NCBI RefSeq assembly: GCF_015351475.1
Contig: NZ_JADKPR010000028.1
Coordinates: 1-64,000 of the forward strand
DNA from: Flavobacterium sp. HJJ
Lineage (GTDB): Bacteria; Bacteroidota; Bacteroidia; Flavobacteriales; Flavobacteriaceae
DNA: 64,000 nucleotides
Direction of reading: 5' to 3'
Each line of letters begins with the position of its first letter. Position 1 is the first letter of the stretch. The translations under genes and the position numbers were made by a program. The notes beneath the pieces are model-generated. The model saw only the letters and a program-made list of their open reading frames with translations. It was not told the DNA's origin and ran no database searches. Below, one piece after another: positions 44,455-52,855 of this stretch.

Positions 44455-45699
44455 ATGAAAGAAAAAATCACTCTGCATTTTTATGCAAAATCCACTAAAG
44501 CCAATACAAAGGGACTGTTGCCAATTTATGTTAGGCTGACAGTAGATGGGAAAAGACTTGAGTATAGTACTAAAAAGTTTATCGACCCTACTAAATGGTC
44601 CCAAGATCAAGGTAGAATGAAAGGTAGTTCAGAAGAAGCCCGTTCAATAAATAGTTTACTTGATTTTACTAGAAATCGTATTAATGAAATACATTTCGAA
44701 CTATTAAAAGAGTCGAAAAACGTCAATGTCGAAGATTTTAAAAACAAACTTCTGGGCATCAAAGAGCGCGAACGCCTCCTTATCCCAATCTTCGAAGAAC
44801 ACAATAGGAAGCTGAAAGAACTAATAGGCTTGGAATATGCTGCTGGAACCTATGAGCGTTATGTCACCTCATTGAAACACACAAAAGACTTTCTATCCTG
44901 GAAATACAATGTGACCGACATAGCCATTGAAAAGATCGACCACGCCTTTATTACCGAATACGAATTCTATCTGCGCAGTGTTCGCAAATGTGCTAATAAC
45001 ACAGCCGTTAAGTACATCAAGAATTTCCACAAGATAATCAACCAATGTTTGGCCAATGGGTGGTTGGATAAAGATCCGTTTGTCAATTATAAATCTAAAG
45101 TTAAGGAAGTGATTCGGGAGTTTCTTGATGAAAAGGAAATCGAAGAAATTATCAATAAAGAATTTGATATTGAACGCTTGGAAGTGGTGCGGGACATTTT
45201 CATTTTTAGCTGTTTTACCGGTTTGGCTTATATTGATGTACAGCAATTATCCCAGGATAACATTGGATTTGGAATTGATGGTGAAAAATGGATATTCAAA
45301 AATCGTCAAAAAACAGAAACCACATCCAAAATCCCGCTTTTGCCCATGGCCATGGAAATAATCAGGAAATATGAAAATCACCCTTTGTGTTTAAATCAAA
45401 ACAAGCTCTTGCCTATTTTAAGCAACCAAAGAATGAACTCCTATCTGAAAGAAATTGCCACACTTTGTAATATTAAAAAGGATTTGACTTTTCACATCGC
45501 TCGACATACGTTTGCAACCACAGTCACCTTAACAAATGGGGTACCTATCGAAACAGTAAGTAAAATGTTGGGACATACCAATCTAAAGACTACGCAGCAC
45601 TACGCTAAAATATTAGATAAAAAGATAAGTGAGGATATGATGGTTTTAAGAAATAAATTTAATGTTAAACAGAAAATTGGGAAGAAAAATGCTAATTAA
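44455..45699 (+). CDS. Tyrosine recombinase (integrase)
   Basis: This protein of about 414 residues has an N-terminal arm-binding domain (KITLHFYAKSTKANTKGLLPIYVRLTVDGKRLEYSTKKFI), a SAM-like core-binding domain and a C-terminal catalytic domain. Catalytic residues are H347 and R350 (HIARHTF), H374 (LGHTNLKTT) and the nucleophile Y383. The first catalytic arginine position reads SCFTGLAYIDV, so Arg I is replaced, as in some Bacteroides conjugative-transposon integrases. It lies next to tRNA-Ser and should insert and excise the element. The start ATG at 44455 is preferred over 44377, as the extra residues are not typical. Confidence 0.92.
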   Translation: MKEKITLHFYAKSTKANTKGLLPIYVRLTVDGKRLEYSTKKFIDPTKWSQDQGRMKGSSEEARSINSLLDFTRNRINEIHFELLKESKNVNVEDFKNKLLGIKERERLLIPIFEEHNRKLKELIGLEYAAGTYERYVTSLKHTKDFLSWKYNVTDIAIEKIDHAFITEYEFYLRSVRKCANNTAVKYIKNFHKIINQCLANGWLDKDPFVNYKSKVKEVIREFLDEKEIEEIINKEFDIERLEVVRDIFIFSCFTGLAYIDVQQLSQDNIGFGIDGEKWIFKNRQKTETTSKIPLLPMAMEIIRKYENHPLCLNQNKLLPILSNQRMNSYLKEIATLCNIKKDLTFHIARHTFATTVTLTNGVPIETVSKMLGHTNLKTTQHYAKILDKKISEDMMVLRNKFNVKQKIGKKNAN

Positions 45700-45798
45700 C
45701 GATAAATATTACAAATTAGTCGATTTTAACATAATTTAGTAGGAAATAGTAATTAGTAATGTGTGTTTTCGCTTAACAATTAACCAAAACACTATAAA

Positions 45799-46653
45799 AT
45801 GGATTCATTTGGAAATGAATTACTGAATCAATTCTTAGTAAAAAAATCTTTATTAAATAATAAAAAGAGCGGAAGTATAAAGGATTCCAAAGAATTTATA
45901 AAATGGGCAGAAATTAAAATTGATGAAATGCATCAATGGTTAAAAACGCATGATTTTGGAGAAGAAAAAAAGGAGATTGAATTTTTCAAAGAAATAAAAC
46001 CGAGAATTTTTTCTATATTAATCTTTCATAAAGAGCGAATTCGTTTAGTATCGAATGTTCCTAGTGGAAAATGTCTTAGTTTAAAATTTTACGAAGACGA
46101 ATTGTTTAAAATTTCTCAAAGCCAAGTTGCGGATTCGAAATTTTACAGCTATTACAAAGGTCTCTCAACCAGCTTTGATGTTTTGTATTTTACTAGAAAA
46201 ACTAAAAAGTGCATCTTGGAAACGGATAGTTCCCTTATAGGTTTTGACAAACGAGTTTCGACCTGTTATGATTACAAAATAGCTACAATTCTGGCCAATG
46301 AGGAACTAATCCTTTACATTGAAAATAAGATCAAGAAAATCAAATATAAAAACAAGGCCAAAAATAAAGCAGTTAAGAAGATTTTTGATATTCAATCCAA
46401 TTTGAAATGGACAGGAAGTAAAACAGAACTAATTGAATTGGTTTACGCCCTGCATTTTGCAAATGTGATCAATAATGGAAATTCAGAAATAAAAGACGCT
46501 GCCAGGGTATTAGGAAAGTGTTTCAATATGGATATTACAGACAATTTGTACAGAACCTATAAGGATATCAAAAACAGAAAATCTTCCAATTCAAAATTCA
46601 TTCAAAGTTTAGGAGACAGTTTTCAAAAAAAGCTCATCGAGGATAATATTTAA
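45799..46653 (+). CDS. RteC-like regulator of element excision
   Basis: This 284-residue protein resembles RteC of Bacteroides conjugative transposons: a helical N-terminal half with EFFKEIKPRIFSILIFHKERIRL, then a lysine-rich region. The C-terminal domain (LKWTGSKTELIELVYALHFANVIN...DAARVLGKCFNMDITDNLY) fits the RteC C-terminal winged-helix part. RteC switches on excision genes in CTnDOT-type elements. Here it lies between the integrase and the excisionase-like gene, in keeping with that role. A hairpin terminator follows. RteA and RteB partners are not in the window. Confidence 0.8.
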   Translation: MDSFGNELLNQFLVKKSLLNNKKSGSIKDSKEFIKWAEIKIDEMHQWLKTHDFGEEKKEIEFFKEIKPRIFSILIFHKERIRLVSNVPSGKCLSLKFYEDELFKISQSQVADSKFYSYYKGLSTSFDVLYFTRKTKKCILETDSSLIGFDKRVSTCYDYKIATILANEELILYIENKIKKIKYKNKAKNKAVKKIFDIQSNLKWTGSKTELIELVYALHFANVINNGNSEIKDAARVLGKCFNMDITDNLYRTYKDIKNRKSSNSKFIQSLGDSFQKKLIEDNI

Positions 46654-46712
46654 ACAGGCACTAAGTAGACTCATAAATACAAATACCACATTTTTGTTTC
46701 TTTTTCAAAAAG

Positions 46713-46741
46713 ACCAACTTGGAAACAGGTTGGTTTTTTTG
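46713..46741 (+). terminator. Terminator of RteC-like gene
   Basis: ACCAAC (46713-46718) pairs with GTTGGT (46729-46734) and is followed by a T run. Confidence 0.75.
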
Positions 46742-46878
46742 TGTAAAACCGCCATATCGTTAAATAAAATCTTGTTTATGAAAATTAATCGATAGTCTTA
46801 TGATATGTTTATCATTTTATAAAAAAAAGTTTACCCAGTAAACATTGATTTTTTGGCACGATTTGATAGAAAATAGTA

Positions 46879-46898
46879 CCCAACTTGGGACAACTTGT
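46879..46898. promoter_or_regulatory. Paired small palindromes, possible operator
   Basis: CCCAACTTGGG (46879-46889) is directly followed by ACAACTTGT (46890-46898), two odd-centred palindromes sharing CAACTTG. They lie about 60 bases before the ATG at 46955 and could bind the HTH or RteC-like protein. Confidence 0.35.
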
Positions 46899-46954
46899 GA
46901 ATTTATTTCGATCATTTGAAATTATTTTGTGGATATAATTTAAACGAAATAATA

Positions 46955-47254
46955 ATGAACTTACATCCTAAAAAACTATTCCCTGAAGTGGACAACATCG
47001 AACTGTTAAATCATCAGGTAGTAACCAAAAGAGATCTTCTCAATTTTGGCAATGCACTTCTCAATGAAATCAAATCTGCCACCGAAGTCGAACAACCCGC
47101 CCAATGGCTGAAATCTTCTGAAGTACGTAAACTGCTCAAAATCTCTCCCGGCACTCTTCAAAATCTGCGTATCAACGGCACGCTGCAATACAACAGAATC
47201 GGCGGGATCATTTACTATAAATATGATGGTATCAAAAAAATGCTGGAGAAATAG
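46955..47254 (+). CDS. Excisionase-like HTH protein
   Basis: This 99-residue protein has a C-terminal winged helix-turn-helix of the MerR/excisionase type: WLKSSEVRKLLKISPGTLQNLRINGTLQYNRIGGIIYYKYDGI. In Bacteroidetes elements such proteins bind next to the integrase sites or control downstream genes. The ATG at 46955 (MNLHPKKLFPEV) is a better start than 46916, whose added residues are not typical. It is followed after 35 bases by the replication-type gene. Confidence 0.82.
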   Translation: MNLHPKKLFPEVDNIELLNHQVVTKRDLLNFGNALLNEIKSATEVEQPAQWLKSSEVRKLLKISPGTLQNLRINGTLQYNRIGGIIYYKYDGIKKMLEK

Positions 47255-47289
47255 CTAATAACCATTCACTTTTCACTATTCACAAAAAA

Positions 47290-48186
47290 ATGAACTACAT
47301 CAAACACCTCACCGGTTTTTTCAACAAATCCAATCAGGACAAAACCATTACTCCAACTCATATTAGTTTGTATCTGGCATTATTCCAACGATGGAACCTC
47401 AACCGATTTAAAAATCCAATTATCATTTCACGTGAAGAAATGATGTTGGCTTCCAAAATCAAATCCAAAGGCACTTACCATAAGTGCATGAAAGAGTTGC
47501 ATAACAGAAACTACATTATTTACAAGCCCTCCTATAATCCGTATGAGGGTACAGAAGTTATTTTACCGGATTTGTCTATACTGTCCGATGACATAACCAG
47601 TCCAAATTTTGAACAAACCGAATCAAAAAACGGACTGCTGAAATTAAAAGCCAGTTCAAATTTTGAACAAACCGAATCAAAAAATGAACTTCTTCCCCAA
47701 AAAAAAGACAAAAATGCCTTAACCAGTTCAAATTTTGAACGAACTGAGCCAAAAAATGAACTTGTTTCACCATTAACCAGTCCAAAATTTGAACGAACCG
47801 TACCAAAAAATGGCCAACATAATGAACAGGTATATATATATAATAATAAAACATTAGAAAACAATAAAACTATATATGTACCAGATGAAAAAAAGGAAAT
47901 TAAAAAAGAAAAAAAATCAAATGAGTTTAGTTCTCCAAATCTTGATGTCGTAAAACAGTTTTTTCAAGAAAAAAAAATAAGCTCAATCGAAGCCGAAAAA
48001 TATTTCAATTATTACAGCAGCAAAGGATGGTTGGTGGGCGGAAAAACCCAAATGAAAGACTGGCAGGCCGCCGCACGAAATTGGATTTTGAATTTAGAAA
48101 AATTCAATACAACCAATTCAAAAAACAATTTGAATCCCAAAAATCTCAACGTTTCAAATTCAAAAGACTATGCAGAACCACTATAA
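47290..48186 (+). CDS. Replication-type protein of integrative element
   Basis: This 298-residue protein opens MNYIKHLTGFFNKSNQDKT and contains a winged-helix-like N-terminal domain (THISLYLALFQRWNLNRFKNPIIISREEMMLASKIKSKGTYHKC). Similar proteins are found in Bacteroidetes mobile elements just before a DnaC-like ATPase. The middle (about 103-176) is an in-frame repeat of 'SSNFEQTESKNEL' four times, encoded by four 38-base DNA repeats. The C-terminal part (VKQFFQEKKISSIEAEKYFNYYSSKGWL...WQAAARNWILN) is like DnaD/DnaT helicase-loader domains. It probably starts replication of the excised element or loads the helicase. The gene end overlaps the ATPase by 17 bases. Confidence 0.75.
   Translation: MNYIKHLTGFFNKSNQDKTITPTHISLYLALFQRWNLNRFKNPIIISREEMMLASKIKSKGTYHKCMKELHNRNYIIYKPSYNPYEGTEVILPDLSILSDDITSPNFEQTESKNGLLKLKASSNFEQTESKNELLPQKKDKNALTSSNFERTEPKNELVSPLTSPKFERTVPKNGQHNEQVYIYNNKTLENNKTIYVPDEKKEIKKEKKSNEFSSPNLDVVKQFFQEKKISSIEAEKYFNYYSSKGWLVGGKTQMKDWQAAARNWILNLEKFNTTNSKNNLNPKNLNVSNSKDYAEPL
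47599..47816. repeat. Four 38-bp repeats inside replication-type gene
   Basis: Units at 47599-47636, 47653-47690, 47725-47762 and 47779-47816 share the core CAAATTTTGAAC, with AACC and CAAAAAA further on. Gaps are 16, 34 and 16 bases. Units 2 and 3 hold a perfect odd palindrome GTTCAAATTTTGAAC. The outer ends pair: AGTCC/GGACT in unit 1 and AGTTC/GAACT in units 2 and 3; unit 4 is degenerate at its end. They could be iterons, or protein repeats only. Confidence 0.75.
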
Positions 48187-48829
48187 TCTTCAAGATGTTT
48201 TTGAAATTGTAAACAATAGAAAAATCTATGATTTGAATAAATGTTTTGAATACCTCGAGTACCATGGTAAACAAACCTACGGACAATCTTTCAAAATCAG
48301 CAATGACGATAAACCGACAATCTACAAATTATTGATCTATGCCATAAGAGATAATGAAAACGCATTCAGGCTTGGTTTAGACCTCAACAAAGGAATTTTG
48401 CTTTCTGGTCCTATTGGATGCGGGAAAACGTCATTAATGCATTTGATAAAACCATTTTTGTATGCCAAATGCGATTACAAAATTAAAACTACACGCTTTG
48501 TGTCTTTTGAATTTGCCAAATACGGTTTTGAAGCTTTGCGTCCATATACTGAAAAATCCAATCAGCAGATTCGGTTAACCGGCTATTGTTTTGATGACTT
48601 GGGAGCCGAACAACAAATCAAGCACTTTGGAAACGACTGCAACGTGATGGCCGAAATTTTGATTAGTCGCTACGAACAATTTGTTGAAAACGGTTCGGTA
48701 ACACACATTACAACTAATCTCTCAGCTTCGGAGATAGAAAACTGCTATGGTAACCGGGTACGTTCAAGGTTACGACAAATGTTTAACCTCATAACATTTA
48801 ATTCTCAATCAAAAGACAAACGCGTTTAG
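48170..48829 (+). CDS. DnaC-like AAA ATPase
   Basis: This 219-residue ATPase has Walker A GPIGCGKTS at about residue 79, Walker B YCFDDLGAE and a sensor I-like ITTNLSASEIE. The C-terminal arginines follow in YGNRVRSRLRQMFN. It resembles DnaC and IstB-type helicase loaders. It overlaps the replication-type gene by 17 bases, so the two are coupled and probably act together in replicating or moving the element. Confidence 0.85.
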   Translation: MQNHYNLQDVFEIVNNRKIYDLNKCFEYLEYHGKQTYGQSFKISNDDKPTIYKLLIYAIRDNENAFRLGLDLNKGILLSGPIGCGKTSLMHLIKPFLYAKCDYKIKTTRFVSFEFAKYGFEALRPYTEKSNQQIRLTGYCFDDLGAEQQIKHFGNDCNVMAEILISRYEQFVENGSVTHITTNLSASEIENCYGNRVRSRLRQMFNLITFNSQSKDKRV

Positions 48830-49082
48830 GTTAAACATTCACGATTTCCAAAATTTAAATAAAACAAATGAGTAGGTGTTTAATTTGATTCCGTTTGATT
48901 TAAATTGCAAACTCAATTATGCTTTCTATGCATTAAAATAACGGAATTGAAATAGAATTAAAGGAAAGAATCAGGAGATAATTCATGTTTTCAGTTTCTT
49001 CTTAATTTGTTTTGTTACTTTAGCAGAAATTAGCTAAATGATATTATTTTCTACTATGCACCACTAATGCACACATTCAAAA

Positions 49083-49090
49083 TATCTTTG
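49083..49090 (+). promoter_or_regulatory. -7 box of restriction/phosphorelay operon
   Basis: TATCTTTG matches TAnnTTTG and ends 35 bases before the first gene of the operon. No TTTG is seen at the right distance upstream, so the promoter may need an activator. The rest of the 296-base gap (48830-49125) holds nothing else that I recognise. Confidence 0.5.
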
Positions 49091-49125
49091 CAGTAATAAA
49101 AATAATAACTTGTTAATTTAATTTT

Positions 49126-51720
49126 ATGACTTCTATGAATAACTCTTCTTCTATCGAAATAGCAATTGATCTTTGGACTAATCTTAATAAAGTTAGAGGC
49201 CCATATTCTATAAACGAATTTGAGGAGGTAATCATAAGCTTAGTTTTTTTGCGGTTTATAAAAGAGGAATCGCTTAAAGGCGATCTTTATAAGTTTGACG
49301 ATTCAATTACAATTTTTGACAAGAATGATTTCTCTCTAAAGCAGAATATTATTACTGCCAATAAAAGATTTGATCAAATTGAATTAGATCATCTATATCC
49401 TGCTAGTTTTAATGGTGATTATTTGACTAAAATATTCAATAAAATTGAGCTAGATAACCCAGCACTTGAAGGAGTGTTTTCTTCATTTGATTTTTCTTCG
49501 TTTTTAGGAAAAAAGGAAGAAGGCATTGTACTTAACTCAATAATTACAATTATTAATACTATTAATGTTCAAGAAATTAATTTTGGAGTTTTTTTTGATG
49601 AACTATTAGAAAGAATCATAAATTCTAATGATAAAGCTTCAGAAAGTTTACAACCCAAAGAGCTTGTAGAGTTAATGCTAAGTTTTCTTCCCAAAAAAGA
49701 CTGTTTATCAATCTATAATCCTTTTTCAGGTTTTGGTTCTTTTGCATTAAACTTACCAAAAAACACAATATATTTAGGTGAAGAAATAGATAAAAAAAAA
49801 TGGTCGATTTCAAAACTGCGACTTTTGGCTAATAAAGTTAAAAATCGAAATAATATTGAAAATACACATTCGTTTTTAAGTTTAGCAAATGATAATGGCA
49901 AATTTGATTTTATTATTGCCAATCCCCGTTTAAGGTTTACTGCTGTTCTAAAGGCCGATGAAGACAATAATAACAATCAAATTATTACTTCTACTGATGA
50001 AACTCTATTTGTTATTAGCGAAAGTTTAAAAAAGGTAAAATCTAAAAAAGGAAAAATTGTCATTACTACTTTTAATAGTTTTTTAACAAGTGATGATGAA
50101 TATATCGTAGATTTTAGAAAATTTTTAGTAGAAAATAATTTTCTGGAAATGGTGATTTCATTGCCTTCTGGTATATTGGGACATAGTTCAATTCCATTTA
50201 GCCTACTAGTTCTAAATAGTAAAAATGAAAATTTGCCAATTTTTGTTGATGCTAGTCAATGTTTAATAAAGGGATATAATAGTAGTAGAAAACTTGATTT
50301 AGATAAAATATTTACAGCTATAAACTCTGATAGTGTAATAAAAAAGGATATAGAAGTAAATAAGATAATTAACAATCATTATAATTTATTTCCTGCTCGT
50401 TATTTTTTAGAAGATTTAAATCTAAACTTGCAATCAGGTTATAAATTAATGAAATTAAGTGATTTAATCAAACCTATTGAAATTAAGTATAAGTATGCAT
50501 ACAGAAAAGGAAAGTTTGTAAAGATAAAAGATTTACTTAATGAAAATCCTGTCTACTATGCCTCATCTTTTAAAGAAGTTGAAGAAATTGAAATTCCTAA
50601 AAAATCGAATATACTTGAAAAAAAAGCTATATTACTAGCTTTAAGAGGATTCTCTTTAAAATCAACAGTTTTCTTATATAGTGATAGGACTCCAATTTAC
50701 TATTCTTCAAATGATATTTTAGCTTGTAAAGTGATTGACAAAATAGTAAATTATCAGTATTTGATGCTTGAACTTGAAAAGGATTATATTTTACAACAGA
50801 TCGAAGTAGAAAGATCTGGTACTGTTATGCCATTCATTTCTAAGGAAAGATTGCTTTCAATTCTTATAAAGATTCCAGATAGTTATGAACAACAACTTTC
50901 AGATGTTAAACTTGTAAATGATGTTTCTAAAAAGTTCAAAAAGAAAGAAGTTGAATTGCAATCTAAAATGGATCAATTCAAAAAAGAGCATCTAGAAGAA
51001 TTAGGCTTGAAAAAGCATAACATCATGCAGCATTTAAACAACGTTAAATCATCACTAGATGTTTTGACCTTTATTATGAAGCAAAATAATGGAATTCTTG
51101 ATGCCAAAAGCATTATTAATCCTGTTAAGGGGACTACTGTAGCGCAAAGATTTCATCTGCTTTCAGAAAGTCTTAAGGAAGTTGTATATTTTGTAGATAA
51201 TATTAATGATGATTTTAATTTTAAAAAATCAGAGTTTCTTGATGCTGCAGAACTAATTAAGTATTGTATAGAAAAAGGGGTAAATAATGAACTTTTTGAT
51301 ATTACTTTTATTGATGATATTAATGCTTTTGCAAATGATGAAGATTTAATTAAGCCAATGATTAAATTTTCTAGACTTGATTTTGAAGAATTGTATAATA
51401 ACATTCTTCAAAATGCTATTCGACATGGATTCACTGATCCGTTAAAGAAATATAAGTTTGTAATTGAACTTAGATTTGATGAAGAATTAAAAAAAATTGT
51501 CATTTCTTTTTTGAATAATGGAAAACCTTTTCCAAAAGGTATGGCGGAACGTTACTATTTAAAAGGCGAAAAAGCAGGAGAAACATCTAATAAAGGTTTT
51601 GGGTCATGGAAAGTAACGGAAATTGCGAAACATTTTGATGCTGAAGTTGTAGTAAATGATTTTCCTGAAGAGTATTACCCTGTTAGAATAGATTTGATAT
51701 TAAATATTGAAAACGAATAA
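49126..51720 (+). CDS. HsdM-like/HsdS-like/histidine kinase fusion protein
   Basis: This 864-residue protein has three parts. Residues 1-430 look like HsdM: a helical N-terminal domain (FEEVIISLVFLRFIKEESL), a SAM-binding motif NPFSGFGSF at 198-206, and NPRL at 266-269 where active N6 methyltransferases have NPPF. Residues 440-590 look like a target-recognition domain of HsdS (LMKLSDLIKP, then GTVMPFISKERLLSILIKIP). After a coiled coil (597-625) comes a histidine-kinase module: H631 in KKHNIMQHLNNV, the N-box ELYNNILQNAIRHG at 755-768, NNGKP at 797-801 and GFGSWKV at 824-830. Motif IV looks inactive, while the kinase looks mostly intact, with N797 where DNG is usual. The response regulator follows after two bases. 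I infer a sensor of DNA or restriction state. Confidence 0.78.
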   Translation: MTSMNNSSSIEIAIDLWTNLNKVRGPYSINEFEEVIISLVFLRFIKEESLKGDLYKFDDSITIFDKNDFSLKQNIITANKRFDQIELDHLYPASFNGDYLTKIFNKIELDNPALEGVFSSFDFSSFLGKKEEGIVLNSIITIINTINVQEINFGVFFDELLERIINSNDKASESLQPKELVELMLSFLPKKDCLSIYNPFSGFGSFALNLPKNTIYLGEEIDKKKWSISKLRLLANKVKNRNNIENTHSFLSLANDNGKFDFIIANPRLRFTAVLKADEDNNNNQIITSTDETLFVISESLKKVKSKKGKIVITTFNSFLTSDDEYIVDFRKFLVENNFLEMVISLPSGILGHSSIPFSLLVLNSKNENLPIFVDASQCLIKGYNSSRKLDLDKIFTAINSDSVIKKDIEVNKIINNHYNLFPARYFLEDLNLNLQSGYKLMKLSDLIKPIEIKYKYAYRKGKFVKIKDLLNENPVYYASSFKEVEEIEIPKKSNILEKKAILLALRGFSLKSTVFLYSDRTPIYYSSNDILACKVIDKIVNYQYLMLELEKDYILQQIEVERSGTVMPFISKERLLSILIKIPDSYEQQLSDVKLVNDVSKKFKKKEVELQSKMDQFKKEHLEELGLKKHNIMQHLNNVKSSLDVLTFIMKQNNGILDAKSIINPVKGTTVAQRFHLLSESLKEVVYFVDNINDDFNFKKSEFLDAAELIKYCIEKGVNNELFDITFIDDINAFANDEDLIKPMIKFSRLDFEELYNNILQNAIRHGFTDPLKKYKFVIELRFDEELKKIVISFLNNGKPFPKGMAERYYLKGEKAGETSNKGFGSWKVTEIAKHFDAEVVVNDFPEEYYPVRIDLILNIENE

Positions 51721-51722
51721 TT

Positions 51723-52847
51723 ATGAAAAGATATAAGGTACTGTGGATTGATGATCAATTTGAAGATCAAGAAGGATTGTTAGAGTTTGCTTATCTAAAT
51801 GGAATAGATATTTTTCCTTTCAAAACTTCTAAAAAGGGTATGGAAGAACTAAATAATAATCTATATAAATATGATGCTATAATTTTAGATGCCAAGGTTT
51901 ACGATGAATCTGAAGATGAGGCTGCCAAATTAACTGGACTAACAAATTCTATTTATAAAATAAAAGAACTTAATCATAAAAGAGTAGTTCCTTATTTTAT
52001 TTTCACTGGTCAACCCGATTTAGTGGATAACAATACTTTTAGTGAATTAGTAGGGGAAGTTAAAATTTATAAAAAGTCAAGAGACAATGATCAATTGTTT
52101 ATAGACCTTAAAGCTATGGCTGACCAACAAATTTTCACACAAATTAGACACCGCTATCAAAAGGTACTTGAAGTTTGTTCTGAAAAATACTTAGGAGAAG
52201 AAGCTAATGAAAACATACTTTACATTTTATCCATTATAGATCAGGACGAATTAAATAATCAATTCATTGTTGTACGTAAAATTGTTGAAGATATATTTAA
52301 ATGTTTCCATAAATATGAATTACTTCCTGTGGATTTTGTAACTGGAGGTGTTAGTTTATCAGAGAGCAGCAAGTTTTTATGCGGATATCAAGAGAAAGGT
52401 TTCACACTCAATGCAACTTCTAAAATACCAAAAGTAATAAGTGATGGTTTGCATAATATTCTTAATATAACTCAACCTGCTGCTCATCGAGCGAAAATTG
52501 ATGAACATTTAAAAATTGCGAACAGTACTTATCTAATTAAAAGCTGTGTATTTCAATTATTAGATATTATTGTTTGGGTCAAGACTCATATTGATTCCGA
52601 TCCAATAAAAAACAATTGGATTAAAAGTGAAACTGCTGAAATAGTTGAAAGCGAATTAATCGGTTTTTTACTGCAAGATGAAGACAGTCATTACTATATG
52701 GATAATTTTACTTTTCAATATACCAATATCCACGGTAAGTATAATGTTGGAGATAAGTTAGAAATCACTAAGTCAACAAAAAATACAAATCCTAAAACAA
52801 GTAAATATGAGTTTTTTGTAATAAATTTTAAAAAGGTAGATAATTAA
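51723..52847 (+). CDS. Response regulator with unrecognised output domain
   Basis: This 374-residue protein has an N-terminal receiver domain with all key residues: D10/D11 (LWIDDQ), phospho-acceptor D56 (AIILDAKV), T95 (FIFTG) and K117 (KIYKKS). The 250-residue output part has no DNA-binding motif that I can see. Its middle is helical (RKIVEDIFKCFHKYELLP, KVISDGLHNILNITQPAAHRAK), with an arrangement near 185-256 faintly like HEPN/abortive-infection helical domains. The last 60 residues are beta-rich (FQYTNIHGKYNVGDKLEITK). It starts two bases after the kinase fusion and ends 8 bases before hsdM. It is presumably phosphorylated by the kinase fusion; its effect is unknown. Confidence 0.8.
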   Translation: MKRYKVLWIDDQFEDQEGLLEFAYLNGIDIFPFKTSKKGMEELNNNLYKYDAIILDAKVYDESEDEAAKLTGLTNSIYKIKELNHKRVVPYFIFTGQPDLVDNNTFSELVGEVKIYKKSRDNDQLFIDLKAMADQQIFTQIRHRYQKVLEVCSEKYLGEEANENILYILSIIDQDELNNQFIVVRKIVEDIFKCFHKYELLPVDFVTGGVSLSESSKFLCGYQEKGFTLNATSKIPKVISDGLHNILNITQPAAHRAKIDEHLKIANSTYLIKSCVFQLLDIIVWVKTHIDSDPIKNNWIKSETAEIVESELIGFLLQDEDSHYYMDNFTFQYTNIHGKYNVGDKLEITKSTKNTNPKTSKYEFFVINFKKVDN

Positions 52848-52855
52848 AATTAAAA

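Larger units (their letters stand above)
46654..46954. other. Intergenic region before the HTH gene
   Basis: It contains the RteC terminator and two adjacent small palindromes near 46879-46898 (separate entries). No gene is seen in the rest. Confidence 0.6.

Noticed and set aside
47599..47816. CRISPR array
   Set aside because: The four 38-base units are separated by only 16 or 34 bases, lie inside a continuous coding frame, and there are no cas genes.
49126..52847. Detocs-type defence system
   Set aside because: Detocs also uses a kinase and a receiver, but it lacks HsdM/HsdS-like domains and has a nucleosidase-type effector, which is not seen here.
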